64,000 bases of DNA from JAPOXR01 sp963664715 (lineage in GTDB: Bacteria; Pseudomonadota; Alphaproteobacteria; Rhodobacterales; Rhodobacteraceae): the NCBI GenBank assembly GCA_963664715.2, contig CAXXUY010000009.1, positions 62,001 through 126,000 on the forward strand, written 5' to 3'. The stretch's first letter is position 1; the number at the start of each line of letters is the position of its first letter. Shown here in pieces: positions 34,465 through 42,854 of this stretch. A program made the position numbers and the translations under genes. The notes under the pieces were generated by a model. The model did no database searches. It was given only the letters and a program-made list of their open reading frames with translations, and was not told the DNA's origin.

Positions 34465-35247
34465 ATGAATCGATTTGCCGGAATGACTGTTGTCGTTACG
34501 GTCGGAAACAGGGGTATCGGATTTGCAATGGCAGAACGATTTGCGTCGGAGGGAGCCAGTCTGGTGCTCGCCTCTGTTGACAAGCAGGTGAAGGATGCCG
34601 CCGGCAGGTTACGCAAATCCGGGGCCGGCGCGATCGGAGTCCTGTGCGATGTCACGGACAAGTCCGCCGTCAAGGATCTCTACGATCGGGCGGCAGCGGA
34701 ATTCGGAGGGGTGGACGTCTCCGTCCAGAATGCCGGAATCATCACGATTGCGAAGATCGGAGATCTCACCGAAACGGAGTGGGATGATACGATGGACGTC
34801 AACACAAAGGGTGCCTTCCTGTGCTGCCAGGAAGCGATCATCCGGATGCGGGGGGCAGGAAGGGGCGGAAAGCTCATCAATATTGCATCAGGCCAGGCGC
34901 GGGACGGATTCATCTACACTCCGCATTACGCGGCGTCCAAGTTCGGTGTTATGGGATTGACGCAAAGCCTCGCGAAGGAGGTGGCGCCCGACGGAATCAC
35001 CGTCAACGCCATCTGTCCCGGGATCATAAGGACCGACATGTGGGTCTACAATGATCGGGTCTGGGGCGAGTTGCTGGGCGACTATGGACCTGGCGAGTTG
35101 ATGGAGGAATGGGTCCAGAATATCCCGATGAAGCGTGCGGGCGAGGGAAGGGATGTCGCCGGGCTGGTTGCATTTCTTGCCAGCAAGGACGCCGACTACA
35201 TAACGGGTCAGACCATCAACGTCGATGGTGGACTCATCATGTCCTGA
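34465..35247 (+). CDS. Short-chain dehydrogenase/reductase, sugar-alcohol type
   Basis: 260 residues, classical SDR. The nucleotide-binding loop reads TVVVTVGNRGIGFAMAE: the first Gly of the usual TGxxxGxG is Val. VQNAGIIT (NAG motif), the catalytic Ser in INIASGQARDG, and Tyr/Lys in YAASKFGVMGLTQSL are intact, as is ITVNAICPGIIRTDM. The end TGQTINVDGGLIMS is standard. It lies 91 bp after the ABC fusion with its own AAGGAGAG ribosome binding site, in the same direction, and just before a second SDR; together they suggest oxidation of a polyol or sugar. The substrate is unknown. Confidence 0.85.
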   Translation: MNRFAGMTVVVTVGNRGIGFAMAERFASEGASLVLASVDKQVKDAAGRLRKSGAGAIGVLCDVTDKSAVKDLYDRAAAEFGGVDVSVQNAGIITIAKIGDLTETEWDDTMDVNTKGAFLCCQEAIIRMRGAGRGGKLINIASGQARDGFIYTPHYAASKFGVMGLTQSLAKEVAPDGITVNAICPGIIRTDMWVYNDRVWGELLGDYGPGELMEEWVQNIPMKRAGEGRDVAGLVAFLASKDADYITGQTINVDGGLIMS

Positions 35248-35299
35248 ATCGCCGGGCCAACCGGAAATCCATCAAGTGCAGCGCCGGCAGGAGAAAGCA

Positions 35300-36088
35300 A
35301 TGACCACAATCTCCCTGAACGCACCCGCATTGTTCGACCTGACGGGCCGGGTGGCCCTGGTGACCGGGGCAGGCAGCGGAATCGGACAGCGCATCGCCAT
35401 GGGACTCGCACAGTCAGGCGCTGATGTTGCATGCTTGGACAGGCGCACCGACACAGGGCTTTCCGACTCCGAGCGGATGATCGGAGCGACGGGCCGAAGG
35501 GTGATCACAATCAACGCCGACGTTACGGACCGGGCTGCGCTGGATTCAGCCGTTGCCAGGACCGAATCCGAACTCGGTCCTTTGGGAATTTCGGTGAACG
35601 CCGCAGGCATAGCCAATGCCAATCCCGCAGAAGAGATGAGCGAGGAACAGTACCAGACTCTCATGGACATCAACATGAAGGGCATCTTCCTGTCCTGCCA
35701 GGCAGAGGCGAGGGCGATGTTGCGACATGGCAAGGGTTCGATCATCAATATTGCCTCGATGTCCGGCGTGATCGTGAACCGTGGCCTGATGCAGGTGCAC
35801 TACAACGCCTCGAAGGCCGGTGTGATTCACATGTCGAAGTCGATGGCGATGGAATGGGTCGATCGAGGTGTCAGGGTCAACTCGATCAGCCCGGGCTATA
35901 CCGCGACACCAATGAACACCCGCCCGGAGATGGTTCACCAGACGAAGGAGTTTGAAAGTCAAACACCGATGCAACGCATGGCGAGTGTTGACGAAATGGT
36001 TGGACCGGCCATCTTCCTGGCAAGCGATGCATCGTCCTACTGCACGGGCATGGATCTTCTGGTGGACGGCGGATTCTGTTGCTGGTGA
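35300..36088 (+). CDS. Short-chain dehydrogenase/reductase
   Basis: 262 residues. The start is the ATG with AGGAGAAAG upstream. It is a classical SDR: VALVTGAGSGIGQRIAMG (TGxxxGxG), SVNAAGIANANP, INIASMSGVIVN (Ser), HYNASKAGVIHMSKSMAMEW (Tyr/Lys) and GYTATPMNTRPEM. It ends CTGMDLLVDGGFCCW, as in ribitol/threitol/sorbitol-type dehydrogenases. It is downstream of another SDR and the sugar ABC fusion in a likely catabolic operon. The substrate cannot be read from the sequence. Confidence 0.87.
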   Translation: MTTISLNAPALFDLTGRVALVTGAGSGIGQRIAMGLAQSGADVACLDRRTDTGLSDSERMIGATGRRVITINADVTDRAALDSAVARTESELGPLGISVNAAGIANANPAEEMSEEQYQTLMDINMKGIFLSCQAEARAMLRHGKGSIINIASMSGVIVNRGLMQVHYNASKAGVIHMSKSMAMEWVDRGVRVNSISPGYTATPMNTRPEMVHQTKEFESQTPMQRMASVDEMVGPAIFLASDASSYCTGMDLLVDGGFCCW

Positions 36089-36158
36089 ACTCTCCTCAGC
36101 AAGGGTTTTGGCTTTTCGGGAGTCCGCAAAAGACGTGTTGTTGAGATATCCGGACAAG

Positions 36159-36500
36159 ATGGGCTTCCTGTCTGTCTGCCGGGCTTTCATCCTGGCTGGT
36201 TCTGTCATGTTGGGGTCGGTTTCGGCTGAGTGCAGAATAACACTCCAAGGGACGGTTTGAGCTGGGTGAAGGCACCCGGACGGATGTCAGTCTGGTTGAA
36301 GCTCGCCTGGCGTCAGCGCGGAGCGAGGTCCTGCTGCGGCAAGGTGAACTTCAGATTGCGCGCGAGGCTTACCGCCCGGCTACCGGTGTTTATCCCGGTC
36401 AGGTTCTGTCCTTGCCTCCAGCTCCAGACGTTCTGGAATCACTGGATGAAGCATTGGCGATAGGGCGGAAGCATCACCCAAGGCTGCACCCACGAGTGCC
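36159..36500 (+). pseudogene. TolC-family outer-membrane efflux protein, internally deleted remnant
   Basis: A signal peptide (MGFLSVCRAFILAGSVMLGSVSA) is followed within a few codons by a stop. In another frame from 36247 comes RFELGEGTRTDVSLVEARLA, then SEVLLRQGELQIAREAY and LESLDEALAIGRKHHP, the hairpin-helix region in the middle of TolC-like proteins. The sequence between the signal peptide and this helix and everything after it is gone. The gene would have served type I secretion or efflux. It is now inactive. Confidence 0.6.
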
Positions 36501-36794
36501 GCAAACGCAACCAGCACACTGTTCAGGATCGGTTCCCGCGGCATCCGGTGATTCCTCTCAACAGCCTCGCTGCACCAATACTGCATCCCGGGCCGCCGTC
36601 AGTGTGCGAATCCGCCAGGGGGCGCAGCCGCCGTCACGACCGGGGCCAGCCGTTGAGTTCCCCGATCAGGTCCAGGAGTTCCTCCTCGAGATGCCCCGCG
36701 TCAGCGGCATCGCCGGCGGCGCAGCAGTCGCGGCGCTTCAGGCGCGGGCTTGCAATATGCAGCTTCGATCCGTTTAGGCCATCTTCCCGCGCAC

Positions 36795-36936
36795 CGGACG
36801 AAGCGGTGGCGAACAGCATGGCCTCGATCCGGCGCATCCACTCGCGCCATCGCAGCTCGCTTGGCAGGTCCTCCAAATCGCACTCCAGATCAGTTTCGGC
36901 GTGATCGGTCCCGCGTGAACCTGACCAAGACCGCAA
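36795..36936 (-). pseudogene. ScpB-like fragment
   Basis: The minus strand reads LPSELRWREWMRRIEAMLFA, resembling the N-terminus of the ScpB (SMC-Scp complex) relatives found on alphaproteobacterial plasmids and islands (LPxxLRWREWMxRVEAVIFA). The similarity ends after about 45 codons; the rest of the open frame is unrelated. It is probably a remnant. The identification rests on one block only. Confidence 0.35.
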
Positions 36937-36950
36937 GACTCTGACGCGAA

Positions 36951-37286
36951 TCAGGACCTTTCGTGCTGGAGCGCCGTCAGTGCGGCAACATGACGGGGCA
37001 GATCGCTGCGGGAATGCAGTATGTCAACGATGACGACTTCGTCTGGCCGATCCAGATACACCAGGAAGTGCTCCCCTGCCCTGACAAACCTGAGATCGTC
37101 GGCGTCATCCACGAGAACCGCGCAACTCCGGCTATGCGCCTGGCCGTTCAAGATCGCGTCGCAACGGCTGAGCAACTCAGTCTCGTAAAGCTCGGCCTGC
37201 CTGTGCCCAAAATTCTCGATCGTCCATCTGGCAATCTCGACAAGGCTGGCTTCAGCACGGCGCGTCAGCCGTAAAGATCGGCTCAT
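36951..37286 (-). CDS. parE: RelE/ParE-family toxin
   Basis: 111 residues. It has the compact RelE/ParE fold: LTRRAEASLVEIARWTIENFG at the N-terminus, CDAILNGQAHSRSCAVL in the middle and FLVYLDRPDEVVIVDILHSRSDLPRHV at the end (landmarks LRLTRRAEASLVEIARWT and VIVDILHSRSDLP), the ParE-like C-terminal strand pair. ParE toxins poison gyrase, while RelE relatives cut mRNA; the overall pattern and the ParD-like partner favour ParE. The start overlaps the end of the antitoxin gene by 4 bp, so the pair is co-translated. Confidence 0.85.
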   Translation of the reverse strand: MSRSLRLTRRAEASLVEIARWTIENFGHRQAELYETELLSRCDAILNGQAHSRSCAVLVDDADDLRFVRAGEHFLVYLDRPDEVVIVDILHSRSDLPRHVAALTALQHERS

Positions 37287-37540
37287 GAGGTCGCGCGTGC
37301 TTTCGCAAAGGCCCGACGGACGGCGTCCTCCCCACTCCCTTCGGCAAGATCACCGCGGTTCGCCTGCTCAAGACCTTCCATCAGGCCCTGCCGGAGATCA
37401 GCGAGCTGCGCCTCTTCCTGCTCGAGCAATCGAAGGCCAGCGCGCATGGTCTCGCTTACATTCTGGTAACGCCCAGATGCGACCAGTGTCTGAACCAGCT
37501 GATCCTGAGTGTCGGTGAGAACAACATTGCGTGTGACCAT
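37283..37540 (-). CDS. parD: ParD-like antitoxin
   Basis: About 85 residues from the ATG giving MVTRNVVLTDTQDQLV, chosen because GAGGAG lies about 9 nt upstream. The N-terminal ribbon-helix-helix (NVVLTDTQDQLVQTLVASGR; NVSETMRAGLRLLEQEE) binds the operator and represses the operon; the C-terminal acidic helix neutralises the toxin. This is the standard ParD layout. It is first in the parDE operon. Confidence 0.85.
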   Translation of the reverse strand: MVTRNVVLTDTQDQLVQTLVASGRYQNVSETMRAGLRLLEQEEAQLADLRQGLMEGLEQANRGDLAEGSGEDAVRRAFAKARATS

Positions 37541-37640
37541 CAGGCACATCTCCTCATTGGCAATATATGCCAACGCCCAGCCTTGATCAATATCCTCACG
37601 CCGCCAGCCCGCTTAATCGGCCAGAGAGGGGACTTTGAAA

Positions 37641-37679
37641 GCTCTGTTGCAAACTTTGATCCCGGAGGTGATCATTTTG
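37641..37679. repeat. 39-bp copy of the IS6 right end
   Basis: The run GCTCTGTTGCAAACTTTGAT and the following 19 bases match, as reverse complement, the right end of the IS6 element at 12019-12055. It is an IS end without an element. Directly after it, GGCCCTGTTGC (37679-37689) looks like the terminus of a second, related IS6-type element. Confidence 0.75.
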
Positions 37680-37894
37680 GCCCTGTTGCTAAAATTTTTT
37701 GTCAGTCGTCTTTCGTCCCGAGGTATCGGTAGATGTAGCGGCGTCAGATGATCGCAAGTCGCTACAGGTAGGTGGCTGTTCTATTCGGCGGGCGACCCGA
37801 CCTATCAGTCGAGTCCCTGCTCATTTGACGTTGTGGATATTGCTGTACTGGATTGGGAAGTCAAACGGGTGGTGAACAGAAGAGTTGGCCGGAA

Positions 37895-38010
37895 CCGATC
37901 CCCTCTGGCGCGGGCGGCCGCAAGGCCGGCCATGGTGCGTTCGCGGATGAGTTCGCTCTCGAACCCGGCGAGTGCGGCGAAGATGCCGAAGGACAGACGT
38001 CCGGACGCTT
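37895..38010 (-). pseudogene. Serine recombinase (Tn3-type resolvase) fragment
   Basis: The minus strand carries GRLSFGIFAALAGFESELI then RERTMAGLAAARARG, the long E-helix region of Tn3-family resolvases (normally LxFxIFAALAEFERxLIRERTxAGLAAARARGR). The catalytic N-terminus (YxRVST) and the helix-turn-helix end are missing. It could belong to the same lost transposon as the TnpA remnant near 7 kb, but they are 30 kb apart. Confidence 0.7.
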
Positions 38011-38086
38011 CCTCAGTTGAGGACCACCTCCCGCTGGCTGGCGGCATTCTCTACGTATAGAGCGACAATCTAGATGATAGCTCGTA

Positions 38087-38143
38087 TTGCCTCACTTAAG
38101 AATGTTACTCTGGGCTGAACCTTTGCCTCACCAAGTATGTTAC
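38087..38143. repeat. Left terminal repeat pair of IS
   Basis: Two copies of TTGCCTCAC...TGTTAC, at 38087-38108 and 38123-38143, in direct orientation. They mirror the pair at 39710-39765. The inner copy overlaps the last codons of the transposase gene. Confidence 0.75.
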
Positions 38144-39666
38144 CGAAGACCCGGTGATTCTGGAAGCCAGTTCTGGGGGTGTGATCCGGACCGCAGCCTG
38201 CCGACGTTTGCGTTCCATGACCCCTGGACCCTTTCCTGACGCCAGATCTTCACCCGCCGCTGAAGCGTTCGCAACAGGTTGTCCGGATACAGGCCGGGAT
38301 GTTCCTCCTGCAGCTGCTCCAGCAACTGCCGGCTCGTAACCCAGGGTTCGGCATCAAACCATATCCGCAGCTGGTCCGTGACCTTCTCAAGCGGATCGGG
38401 TCGACGACGGCCGCGTTTCGGCTGTGGCTCCGGCCTGGAGGTCGGGCGAACCTCACCGTCCGTCCAGGCCGTGCGCAACGCGGCGAGAAAGTCGTCCAGC
38501 GAGGTCTCTTCCGGCCCGGCCTGCACCGGAACGCCATCCGCGAGATCGGCTATCTCTTGCTGCCCGCGTCGCATCTGCTGCAAGAGAAGAACGGGGTCCA
38601 GGCGTTCCTGCAACTCGGTGACCGCGTCACGCACGGCCCGGGATGTGCGGGCATCTTCAAGCAGCCGCCGGCACGGTGTTGCCGGCCGGTGGTAGCGTTT
38701 CCTGACCAGGGACCCGTCCCGGGTCTTTTCCGAGAGCTTGAAGGAGGGTTGGAAAAAGTTCACGAACAGGCGCACCGTCCCGTAGAGCCGGGACAGCGCC
38801 GCCGCCGCCGCCAGCCCCTCAAGGCGGCGATATCCGACGATACGCCGAACCACGGAACCGTTCTTCTGTTCCACCAACGCCTGGTCGTTCTTGTGCCAGG
38901 GCCGGCTGCGCGTGAACTCGACCCCGCTCTCTTCACAGTATGCAAGAAGCGTCTCGTTCATGAAGACGCTGTCGTTGTCCACATCGAAGCCGAGCAGGTC
39001 AAACGGAAGGCGTCTGCGCAGTTGGGCGAGGGTCTCCCGCACCAGGGTCTGCTCCCGGTACAGAACCGGAGCGCATTCGGTCCATCCGGTGGCGACGTCC
39101 GTGATGACCAGCGTTTGCAGAAAGCTCCCGCACGCGACCGGACCGCTGTGCGCGACCAGGTCGCCCTCCATGAACCCGGGCGCAGGATCCTGCCAGTCCT
39201 GGCCCGCACGTACAGGAATCCGCCGCCGCACCGAAGTCGGCGAGAGCACGCACCGCCGGCGCCGGATGCCTGCCTTCTCACGGATATCGCGAAGACGCCG
39301 ATCGATCGTCGCCGCGCTCATCGCCAGAACGCCGACCCGCACATCTTCGCACAACTCCAGGTGCCCATGCCGCTCCATCGCCTCCACAAGAGACGGCAGC
39401 AAGACCTGCAGGCGCTTGCCGCAAATCCGGTCCGAGGCCTCCCACAGGACAACCAGGGCATCCCGAACCTCGTCGCCATACTTGAACTTCCGCGACCTCC
39501 CTTCACGCGTCTGCGTCGAAGCCGAACCCCGAAGCAGACGGATCGCATGCTTCCGGTGATGCCCAGTCACCGACACGAACTCGTCCAGTATGCGTGACTT
39601 GCCCGAGCGCTCTGCCTCGCCGTAACGCTGGCGTAAAGCCCCCAGCAATTCGTCTCGTGCCGACAT
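38140..39666 (-). CDS. DDE transposase (integrase catalytic domain), 508 residues
   Basis: The start is the ATG giving MSARDELLGALRQRY, with GAGGGGG upstream. The N-terminal helix-turn-helix includes KSRILDEFVSVTGHHRKHAIRLL. The central RNase H-like core has Asp in GFMEGDLVAHSG, Asp in LGFDVDNDSVFMNE and Glu in HKNDQALVEQKNGSVVRR, the order and spacing of a DDE integrase. A long C-terminal region (LADGVPVQAGPEETSLDDFL; basic QPKRGRRRPDP) ends with PLEKVTDQLRIWFDAEPWV. Such proteins are usually labelled 'integrase' or ISNCY-like. It is intact and sits within paired end repeats, so it may be active. Confidence 0.85.
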   Translation of the reverse strand: MSARDELLGALRQRYGEAERSGKSRILDEFVSVTGHHRKHAIRLLRGSASTQTREGRSRKFKYGDEVRDALVVLWEASDRICGKRLQVLLPSLVEAMERHGHLELCEDVRVGVLAMSAATIDRRLRDIREKAGIRRRRCVLSPTSVRRRIPVRAGQDWQDPAPGFMEGDLVAHSGPVACGSFLQTLVITDVATGWTECAPVLYREQTLVRETLAQLRRRLPFDLLGFDVDNDSVFMNETLLAYCEESGVEFTRSRPWHKNDQALVEQKNGSVVRRIVGYRRLEGLAAAAALSRLYGTVRLFVNFFQPSFKLSEKTRDGSLVRKRYHRPATPCRRLLEDARTSRAVRDAVTELQERLDPVLLLQQMRRGQQEIADLADGVPVQAGPEETSLDDFLAALRTAWTDGEVRPTSRPEPQPKRGRRRPDPLEKVTDQLRIWFDAEPWVTSRQLLEQLQEEHPGLYPDNLLRTLQRRVKIWRQERVQGSWNANVGRLRSGSHPQNWLPESPGLR

Positions 39667-39709
39667 GCTTGACCCCCTCATGATCCTGCTCCCAAAACAA
39701 TCGCTCCGG

Positions 39710-39765
39710 GTAACATTCTTGATGAGGCAACGGATCGGTCGAAAGTAACGTATTTGGTGAGGCAA
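39710..39765. repeat. Right terminal repeat pair of IS
   Basis: Inverted copies at 39710-39730 (GTAACATTCTTGATGAGGCA...) and 39745-39765 (GTAACGTATTTGGTGAGGCA...). They match the left pair in reverse complement. Confidence 0.75.
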
Positions 39766-39922
39766 CGCGCTCGGGCAACTTGTTGTCGTCCCTGTGCGAG
39801 ACCGCTTCTCCGATCGCCGCCCGCCAGGTATCCAGTTCGTCTCTGTTCAGAAAATCCTCGATCATGAGGAAGCCGTTTGCCCGGTATGAAGATATTTGCT
39901 CACTCGTCAAATGATGTTTCAT
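39766..39922 (-). pseudogene. Phytanoyl-CoA dioxygenase family protein, N-terminal stub
   Basis: About 50 residues from the ATG: LTSEQISSYRANGFLMIEDF and LDTWRAAIGEAVSHRD, the standard opening of PhyH-family Fe(II)/2-oxoglutarate oxygenases. The frame then enters the right end of the IS (…NKLPER then IS repeat). The catalytic H-x-D...H portion is lost and is not found on the other side of the IS. It lies about 380 bp downstream of the peptide ABC operon and may have been its last gene. Confidence 0.7.
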
Positions 39923-40300
39923 GAGACCGCCCCCATTGCGTGGGTCAATTCCGGAAGAGCTGATTGTTCGTGATGCGCCTACGAAGCTTCAGGCCACCCG
40001 CCAAGGTCGGAGATATCTCAGCGAACCTGATCTTGCAGCAGATAGTGCGAATTTGTCAGACCGATGTGATACATCAACTCATTGTCCGGCTCATGCCTGC
40101 TGCTGTCCAGGCTGTGTTTCGCTCGCGAAACGGGTGCTGTGAAGGCGGGTGTACCTGGCGGTGGATTTAGCCGGATATCCCGAAAGCCAGGCTCCGCGAG
40201 ACCGACGCTTCTTCCGGTTCGACCCGAAGGTTTGCCTTGGCCGTTTTCGGAAATTGACCGAAGAACGCAGGTGCTGTCAGGTTCGCAGACAATTCTGCCT
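39923..40300. other. Gap between dioxygenase stub and ABC operon
   Basis: Short frames only, without motif or codon-use support. No clear hairpin terminator was found for the leftward ABC operon. Confidence 0.35.
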
Positions 40301-41950
40301 CTACTGGTCTCCGCCTGTTTCCAGCCTTTGTCCTGACGACAGTACAGTTGTTAACCAATCGGGATTCATTTCAGGAACGGAATCGAGAAGGGTCTGGGTA
40401 TAATCATCAAAAGGAGGAGCAAGAACTCTCTCCTTTGTCCCGCTTCGTACCAACCTGCCCTGGTGCATGACGACTACGTCATCGGCAATCGCCCGGACGG
40501 TTGAAAGATCGTGGGTTATGTACAGATAGGAGAGTGAGAACTCCTGTTGCAGCCTAACCAGCAGTTGCAGAATATTCTCTGCCACAAGCTGATCCAGTGC
40601 CGAAGTGATCTCATCACAGATGATGAATTTCGGTTCCGCAGCAAGCGCCCTTGCGAGGCAAATCCGTTGTTTCTGGCCACCGGACAGTGCGGCAGGATAG
40701 CGATCAATGAACCCATCCGGTTCCAGATCAAGAAGACGGAGATATTCGCGCACGCGCTCAAGTTTCTTTCGTCCACTCAAGCCAAGGAACATTTCCAGCG
40801 GGCGTCCAATGATATCGCACACGCGTTGTGTCGGATTCATCGCCGTGTCCGCCATCTGGTGCACGAATTGAATCTGGCGTCGCTCAGCAGCGCTTCGTCC
40901 TCTGAGGAGCGGGGAGACGGGCTTGCCTTCAAGAAGGACTTGCCCGGACTCAGGCTCCAGGAGTCCGGAGGCAATCCTGGCCACGGTGGTCTTCCCGGCT
41001 CCGGATTCGCCCACAATCGCCACGGTGCGACCCTTGTGGAACCGGATGCTGGCATCGTCGACCGCAACTGTCTGTCCGAAACGGACTCTTACGCTGACGA
41101 TGTCCAGTATCGGCGTTTCCAGTTCAGCAGCGGCGGGTTTGGCTGAAGACCGGAATTTCCGCACCGACCATAGTGACTTGGTATATTCCTCCTGAGGTGC
41201 AGAGAGCATTCGCCGAGTCTCAGCCTGTTCAACCATCCGGCCATGGCGAAGTACAATCACCCGGTCAGCCATTTGGGCCACCACTGCGAGGTCATGCGAT
41301 ATGTAGATTGCAGCGGTGTTGTATCTCGCCACGATGTCCCTGATAGCGCTTAGCACCTCGATCTGAGTTGTGACATCAAGCGCTGTAGTCGGTTCGTCAA
41401 AGACGATCAGTTTCGGTTGGCAGGACATCGCCATCGCCGTCATCGCCCGCTGCAGTTGGCCGCCCGAGACTTGATGGGGATAACGAAACCCGAAGTTGTC
41501 CGGGTTTGGAATGCGCATCTGGCGGTAGAGTTCGATACCACGTGAGCGGGCATCGGTTCTGGTAGACTTGCCGTGATGAACCGGTCCTTCGGCGAATTGA
41601 TTGATGAGCCGGTGTGCCGGATTGAACGCGGCAGCGACCGATTGAGCAACATAGGCGATTTCGGAACCGCGCAGGCGACGCTGCCGCTCACCGCTACTTG
41701 ACAACATGTCGGTTCCATCGAACCGCACCCTGCCGGACGTGATCCGGCAACCCCGGCGGCAAAAACCCATGGCCGCAAGTCCGAGCGTTGACTTGCCCGC
41801 GCCGGATTCTCCAATCAAGCCAAGCACCTCACCCCGGTTGAGCGACAGGCTGATACCACTGATGATAGCAACCGCCCTGTCCCTGGCGACTCCCTCCATG
41901 TGCAGATCATTGATCTCAAGAATCGAGTCTGTTGCCAGTGCTCCACTCAT
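40301..41950 (-). CDS. Oligopeptide-type ABC transporter, fused twin ATPase
   Basis: 549 residues combining DppD- and DppF-type ATPases in one chain. In the first half, Walker A is GESGAGKST (LGLIGESGAGKSTLGLAAM), the signature VSGGQLQRAMTAMA, and Walker B LIVFDEPTTALD. The second half has GESGAGKTTVARIASGL, LSGGQKQRICLARAL and FIICDEITSALD (Glu-Ile rather than Glu-Pro). Each half ends with the Dpp-type APPFDDYTQTLL/APQEEYTKSLW tail. It energises the importer formed with the two permeases upstream; its ATG overlaps the stop of the second permease. Confidence 0.92.
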   Translation of the reverse strand: MSGALATDSILEINDLHMEGVARDRAVAIISGISLSLNRGEVLGLIGESGAGKSTLGLAAMGFCRRGCRITSGRVRFDGTDMLSSSGERQRRLRGSEIAYVAQSVAAAFNPAHRLINQFAEGPVHHGKSTRTDARSRGIELYRQMRIPNPDNFGFRYPHQVSGGQLQRAMTAMAMSCQPKLIVFDEPTTALDVTTQIEVLSAIRDIVARYNTAAIYISHDLAVVAQMADRVIVLRHGRMVEQAETRRMLSAPQEEYTKSLWSVRKFRSSAKPAAAELETPILDIVSVRVRFGQTVAVDDASIRFHKGRTVAIVGESGAGKTTVARIASGLLEPESGQVLLEGKPVSPLLRGRSAAERRQIQFVHQMADTAMNPTQRVCDIIGRPLEMFLGLSGRKKLERVREYLRLLDLEPDGFIDRYPAALSGGQKQRICLARALAAEPKFIICDEITSALDQLVAENILQLLVRLQQEFSLSYLYITHDLSTVRAIADDVVVMHQGRLVRSGTKERVLAPPFDDYTQTLLDSVPEMNPDWLTTVLSSGQRLETGGDQ

Positions 41951-42846
41951 GCGTGCCCCTCCGAGCCGGACATCGTTACCACCCAGTCAACCACGAAGTT
42001 GATCGAGATGGTCAGAATTGCCACTGCCGCTGCCGGCAGGAGTGGTGTCAGGCCAAGATAGACATCGTCTTTGGCAAACATGATCAGGTTTGCGGTCTGG
42101 CGAACCATTGAACCCCAGTCGGCAGTCGGTGGTTGCAGCCCGAGTCCGAGAAAGGACAATGCAGCGATAAAAAGGAAGACAAAATTGAAACGGAGTCCGA
42201 ATTCCGCGGCGAGCGGAACGCGCGCATTGGGCAGGACCTCGCGAAAAATAAGCCACCAGGTCCTTTCCCCGCGCAGCCGGGCAACCTCGATATACTCAAG
42301 GACCATGATGTCGTTCGCGACGGCGCGGGTAAGGCGGAAGACCACCGTGGAATCTATGACCGCTATGACGACAACCAGCGTCACGATGCTCATCTGACGC
42401 TCATCCAGGGCAAATAAACCAAAATCCACTGAACCCATATCGGCGAAGACGGTGATGAAAAGTAGCGCAAAAATCAGCGACGGGATGGCAAAGAGCAAAT
42501 CGATGATGCGGCTGAGTATCTGATCCAGCCAACCGCCGGCGAGTGCCGCGGAAATTCCGAGCCCGGCCCCAAGCGCAAAGGCAAGAACCGTTGTGACAAA
42601 CGCTATGCCGACGGTGTTCTGCGCCCCATAGATCAGTCTCGAAGCCATGTCGCGTCCCAGATTGTCGGTACCAAGGAAGAACTCGCCGAACCACATTTCA
42701 TAACTGCCGCCGACGATTTCGGTTTCGGTGTAGGGGGCAATCCGGGATGCGAAAACAGACACGAATGCATAAAGGCAGATTATGCAGATTCCGATCTTGG
42801 CTGTGAGCGGAGCGTAACGGATATTTGAGAATAGCTGCGTTACCAT
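41947..42846 (-). CDS. Oligopeptide-type ABC permease (DppC-like)
   Basis: 299 residues. The N-terminal helix is followed by a periplasmic segment (WFGEFFLGTDNLGRDMASRLIYGA, landmark LGTDNLGRD), which is the signature of DppC/OppC permeases. It has six membrane helices, and the coupling loop EYIEVARLRGERTWWLIFREVLPNA carries the EAA motif. It forms the channel with the DppB-like partner. Its start lies 8 bp after that partner's stop. Confidence 0.9.
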   Translation of the reverse strand: MVTQLFSNIRYAPLTAKIGICIICLYAFVSVFASRIAPYTETEIVGGSYEMWFGEFFLGTDNLGRDMASRLIYGAQNTVGIAFVTTVLAFALGAGLGISAALAGGWLDQILSRIIDLLFAIPSLIFALLFITVFADMGSVDFGLFALDERQMSIVTLVVVIAVIDSTVVFRLTRAVANDIMVLEYIEVARLRGERTWWLIFREVLPNARVPLAAEFGLRFNFVFLFIAALSFLGLGLQPPTADWGSMVRQTANLIMFAKDDVYLGLTPLLPAAAVAILTISINFVVDWVVTMSGSEGHA

Positions 42847-42854
42847 GTCCTGAC

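Larger units (their letters stand above)
38087..39765 (-). mobile_element. IS element with paired 21-22-bp repeats at each end
   Basis: One transposase gene lies between two repeat pairs. The left pair begins TTGCCTCACTTAAGAATG and TTGCCTCACCAAGTATG; the right pair is the same motif inverted, each copy ending in ATGAGGCAA or GTGAGGCAA with GTAAC at its other end. The consensus is TTGCCTCAY-N7-TGTTAC, with spacing of 14 bp between copies on both sides. This arrangement provides two transposase-binding sites per end, as in Mu- and Tn7-like systems. The element interrupts a phytanoyl-CoA dioxygenase gene at the right. No clear target duplication was seen. Confidence 0.7.

Noticed and set aside
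38299..39597. Rightward 432-codon frame
   Set aside because: Antisense to the intact 508-residue transposase; translation is Arg/Pro-rich and motif-free.
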